Assembly (NCBI GenBank): GCA_018398805.1
Contig: JAGFBZ010002141.1
Location: 1 to 64,000, forward strand
Direction: 5' to 3'
DNA length: 64,000 nt
Origin: Hirundichthys speculiger
Taxonomy: Eukaryota; Chordata; Actinopteri; Beloniformes; Exocoetidae
In this document: piece by piece, positions 61,181-64,000 of the stretch
Layout of the letters: each line of letters opens with the position of its first letter
Position numbering within the stretch: position 1 is the stretch's first letter
Program-made: the position numbers and the translations under genes
The notes under the pieces: generated by a model
Seen by the model: only the letters and a program-made list of their open reading frames with translations
What the model was told of the DNA's origin: nothing
Databases searched by the model: none

Positions 61181-61258
<78 letters not shown>
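61105..61258. repeat. (TA)n tract left of nested elements
   Basis: TA dinucleotides with a few AA/TT irregularities. Together with 63011-63094 it brackets the Tc1/mariner-type element, which inserted into TA-rich DNA. Confidence 0.93.
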
Positions 61259-61261
<3 letters not shown>

Positions 61262-61491
61262 TCATGGAAAAAATTATTAGACCACCCTTGTTTTCTTCAG
61301 TTTCTTGTTCATTTTAATGCCTGGTACAACTAAAGGTACATTTGGACAAACATAACGATAACCACAAAGATTGCTCATAAGAGTTTTATTTAAGAGCTGA
61401 TATCTTACCATTTTCCATGGTTTTCTTGATTATAACCTAAATCACTTAAGTTTTTACATCAATAGCTATGGCGTTGTACTGCCAAAAACAC

Positions 61492-61517
61492 TGTTTTTAT
61501 GTATGTGTATGTATGTA
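61492..61517 (+). repeat. Left target-site duplication of the nested LINE
   Basis: 26-bp sequence beginning TGTTTTTATGTATG. Identical to 62868-62893 on the other side of the LINE. Confidence 0.9.
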
Positions 61518-62867
61518 TTAATCCACGCTTTTGTCAGTTCTAGACTGGATTATTGTAATGCGTTGTTAGCAGGATGTCCGAAAAGCTCGCTGAATAGCCT
61601 TCAATTGATCCAGAACGCAGCAGCGAGGGTGCTGACAGGAACCCGTAAGCGAGATCACATCTCTCCCGTGTTAGCCTCCCTCCATTGGCTTCCCGTGAAA
61701 TTTCGAATTGAGTTTAAAATTCTGCTTCTTGCATATAAAGCCCTTAATGGCCCAGCTCCGTGCTATTTACAAGACTTGATAGCATGTTATGCTCCTAATA
61801 GAGCTCTCCGCTCTCAGAGTGCAGGGTTACTCGTCGTTCCTAGAATATCTAAAAGTAGATTTGGAGGACGGGCCTTCTGCTACCAGGCACCTTTTTTATG
61901 GAACCAGCTACCATTTTGGGTTAAGGAGGCTGACACCACCTCCACTTTTAAAACTAAATTGAAAACATTTCTGTTTAGTAAAGCCTACAATTAGTCTAAT
62001 CTATAGTGTGTAGGGGCTAATAGTTATAACTATAGTTGTAGTAGCTCAGACTAGAGTAGCTCGTCTTAATCACAGCTTCGTCATAGCTATGCTGCTATAG
62101 GCCTACGCTACAGGGGGACACCAACATGATCTGCTGAGTGGTGTCTCCACTGCTTTTCTCCTTTGTCTTCCCTTTCCTCCTCCCTTCCTCCTCCTCCAGC
62201 TCATAATTATTTGGGAGCACCTTGTTACTGAAACTGTGCCCCATATTCTTTGCTTTCCTCTGGTTTGTTGTGCTGGTTTTGCCTCCTTTTTCTTTCTGTG
62301 TATTTGCAGGCCAGAGTGTCCTGGGTTTCATGCTGACTTGCAGTTCCATCCTCTGTCCATCCCGGGGTTCACCTCCACTTGTGTTTGGGGCCGACTGACG
62401 TGGTGATCGGCGACCTGGTCCTCTGGCCATCTCATCCCAGTGCTGCTACCTCCATCTGTTTATGTTTATATGGCCATTGTATTTAGTCATTTGTGTGCTC
62501 TCCTCTTTCTGTCCTCCATCTTCTCTCCGTCCTCCATCCTCTCTCTGTCCTGTCTCCCCTTTTCTTTCTCTACCCGGCTGGCCTTCGGCAGGAGGGTCCC
62601 CCCATATGAGCCAGGTCCTGCTCAAGGTTTCTTCCTCTTAAAGTGGAGTTTTTCCTTGCCATTGTTTGGCATTAAGGTTTTTTTTCTCCCTACGTGGGAG
62701 TTTTTTACCTGCCATTATATCACTGATTGGATTTAATATTATAATCTTAGTTAATGATATTTGCTCGGGGGTCATGCTCTGGGTCTCTGTAAAGCGCCTA
62801 GAGACAATTGTCATTGTAACAGACGCTATACAAATAAAATTGAATTGAATTGAATTGAATTGATATG
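61518..62867 (+). pseudogene. 5'-truncated L2-like LINE
   Basis: From the truncation point, one frame (to the stop after 61991) encodes the end of a non-LTR polyprotein: HAFVSSRLDYCNALLAGCPK, LQLIQNAAARVLTGTRKRDH, LHWLPVKFRIEFKILLLAYK and NGPAPCYLQDL, ending in KTKLKTFLFSKAYN. It is uninterrupted, so the insertion is relatively young. The 3' UTR includes CTCAAGGTTTCTTCC, GGAGTTTTTCCTTGCCATTG and AAGCGCCTAGAGACAATTGT, then an (ATTGA)n tail. RT catalytic motifs and the endonuclease are absent, so it cannot move on its own. Confidence 0.88.
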
Positions 62868-62893
62868 TGTTTTTATGTATGTGTATGTATGTA
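62868..62893 (+). repeat. Right target-site duplication of the nested LINE
   Basis: Exact copy of 61492-61517, directly after the (ATTGA)n tail of the LINE. Confidence 0.9.
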
Positions 62894-63009
62894 ACAGTGT
62901 TTTCTTTTCTGTCTGTTTTAGTCACATAATGACGTTTAGTGGTACCAGGTATTAAAATGAACAAGAAAGTGAAGAAAAAATGGTGGTCTAATAATTTTTT
63001 CCATGATTG

Positions 63010-63010
<1 letters not shown>

Positions 63011-63088
<78 letters not shown>

Positions 63089-63094
63089 TATATA
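63011..63094. repeat. (TA)n tract right of nested elements
   Basis: About 80 bp of TA with two AAA interruptions. Confidence 0.93.
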
Positions 63095-63239
63095 CAGGGG
63101 CGCCGCTAGGGATTTTGGGCCCCATGCCCCCAGCGGGGAAATTTGTTGATGCTACTTTTGATCATCATTAGGGGCCTCTCTGGGCCCCCCTCAATTATGG
63201 GCCCCTATATCCGTATCCTTTACCCCCCTTTTCGGCACC

Positions 63240-63241
<2 letters not shown>
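63095..63241. mobile_element. One end of a GGGCCCC-rich repeat, possibly hAT-like
   Basis: Starts CAGGGGCGCCGCTAGGG, followed by TTTTGGGCCCCATG. The rest is rich in GGGCCCC/GGGGCCT words and ends at TTTCGGCACCCC beside the next TA tract. No matching opposite terminus was found, so the class is tentative. Confidence 0.35.

Positions 63242-63325
<84 letters not shown>
63242..63325. repeat. (TA)n followed by poly-T
   Basis: About 60 bp of TA, then 20 T. Confidence 0.93.
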
Positions 63326-63359
63326 AATTGTTATTTTTTTTTTAATTTAACTATTTTAA

Positions 63360-64000
63360 CATCACTTAGGTCACATGGAAAGATAAGTTCTGTGTCCCAG
63401 GGATGAATGCGCTTTGGTGCAAAATGTTCATATCAATCCCAAAAAAAGCAAAACACCTTGTGAAAATGCTGTCTGAAGCTAGTAAGAGAGTCATTATCAA
63501 CAGTGAAACAACTCCTGTACCAACATAGGCTGAACTGACAACATCCTTAATTTGTGGAGACATGTGCTGTGGTCTGATAACACTAAAACTGAACTGTTTT
63601 CCCATAGTGACCATTGTTACATTTGGAGGAAAAAGGAGGAAGCCTGAGAACATCATCCCAATTGGCAAATACGGAGATGGTAGCATCATGTTTCGTTGCT
63701 ATGGATGTTTTGCTACAGAAAGGACTGGTGCACTTCACAAAATACATGGAAAATTAGTTACAAAGAGGCTTAAATACAACAAAGTCAATGTTTTGGAGGA
63801 GTCATCACAAAGTCCTGATCCCAGTCCTTTGGGCAATTTGTGGGCAGAGCTGAAAAGGTGTATGTGTGAGGAAGACTACCAACAAACCTGACTCAGTTAC
63901 ACCAGTTCTGTCAGGAGGAATGGACCAAAATTCCAGCAAACTATTGTGAGAACCTTGTGGCAGAAAACCCAAAAATGTCCCAAGTCATACAGCTTAAAGC
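63360..64000 (+). pseudogene. Degenerate Tc1-like transposase, runs off the window
   Basis: One frame from ~63562 reads TFGGKRRKPENIIPIGKYGD, GSIMFRCYGCFATERTGALH, then a deletion and KVNVLEESSQSPDPSPLGNL, WAELKRCM. This is a Tc1 catalytic-domain order with part of the middle missing. After a frameshift near 63890 another frame continues HQFCQEEWTKIPANYCENLV to the window end. Upstream fragments back to ~63360 look like the same protein in broken frames. It is a different family copy from those at 17708 and 52287. Confidence 0.8.

Larger units (their letters stand above)
61259..63009. mobile_element. Tc1/mariner-type MITE, split by a LINE
   Basis: Left terminus CAGTCATGGAAAAAATTATT, AGACCACC and right terminus GGTGGTCTAATAATTTTTTC, CATGATTG are near-perfect inverted copies, with similarity extending ~70 bp (to GGTAC at 61326 and 62940). 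Without the LINE and one copy of its duplication the element is only ~375 bp. It has no transposase and is flanked by TA-rich DNA, as expected of a TA-targeting element. Confidence 0.8.

Overview
This is a 64 kb piece of a teleost (ray-finned fish) nuclear genome. Three things point there: genes with spliced exons and GT-AG introns, two genes whose proteins carry teleost-type N-termini, and abundant fish-type transposon relics (Tc1-like, hAT-like, Harbinger-like, L2/CR1-like LINEs, tRNA-like SINEs) with many long (TA)n microsatellites. No prokaryotic, viral or CRISPR feature was seen.

The window holds two complete protein-coding genes, both on the + strand, about 2.7 kb apart. The first is th (tyrosine hydroxylase 1): 13 coding exons, 24311-30695, encoding 489 aa with the catalytic iron ligands and the regulatory serines intact. 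A perfect CRE and a TATA box lie just upstream. The second is igf2 (igf2b-type, insulin-like growth factor II): 4 coding exons, 33386-37777, encoding a 215-aa prepro-hormone with all six cysteines, followed by an AT-rich 3' UTR of about 3.3 kb. The th-igf2 order matches the vertebrate TH-(INS)-IGF2 block. No insulin gene is visible between them.

Layout: 1-785 is a minisatellite. 786-6040 is AT-rich intergenic DNA. 6043-12400 is a repeat graveyard of LINE relics, SINEs, a Harbinger-like element carrying a MADF-domain remnant, and a GGGTC-rich element. 12400-22300 is intergenic DNA with three DNA-transposon copies and a SINE. 22300-24310 is th upstream DNA ending in a (TA)~61 tract and the promoter. 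24311-31375 is th. 31376-33200 is the short intergenic gap with a small terminal-inverted-repeat element and a CTCF-like motif. 33219-41070 is igf2. 41070-61100 is mostly unique gene-free DNA with a hAT-like element, a Sleeping Beauty-like Tc1 relic and a SINE. 61105-64000 is a nested stack: an L2-like LINE inside a Tc1/mariner-type element inside (TA)n, then another degenerate Tc1 transposase running off the window.

I found no credible new gene system. The most interesting points are the nested insertion with intact duplications, the long (TA)n tract immediately upstream of the th promoter, the conserved CRE-TATA promoter, a pair of matching CTCF-like motifs flanking the end of th, and the dual in-frame start of igf2. 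The exon model comes from reading splice sites and family conservation by eye. Repeat boundaries are approximate unless duplications are given.
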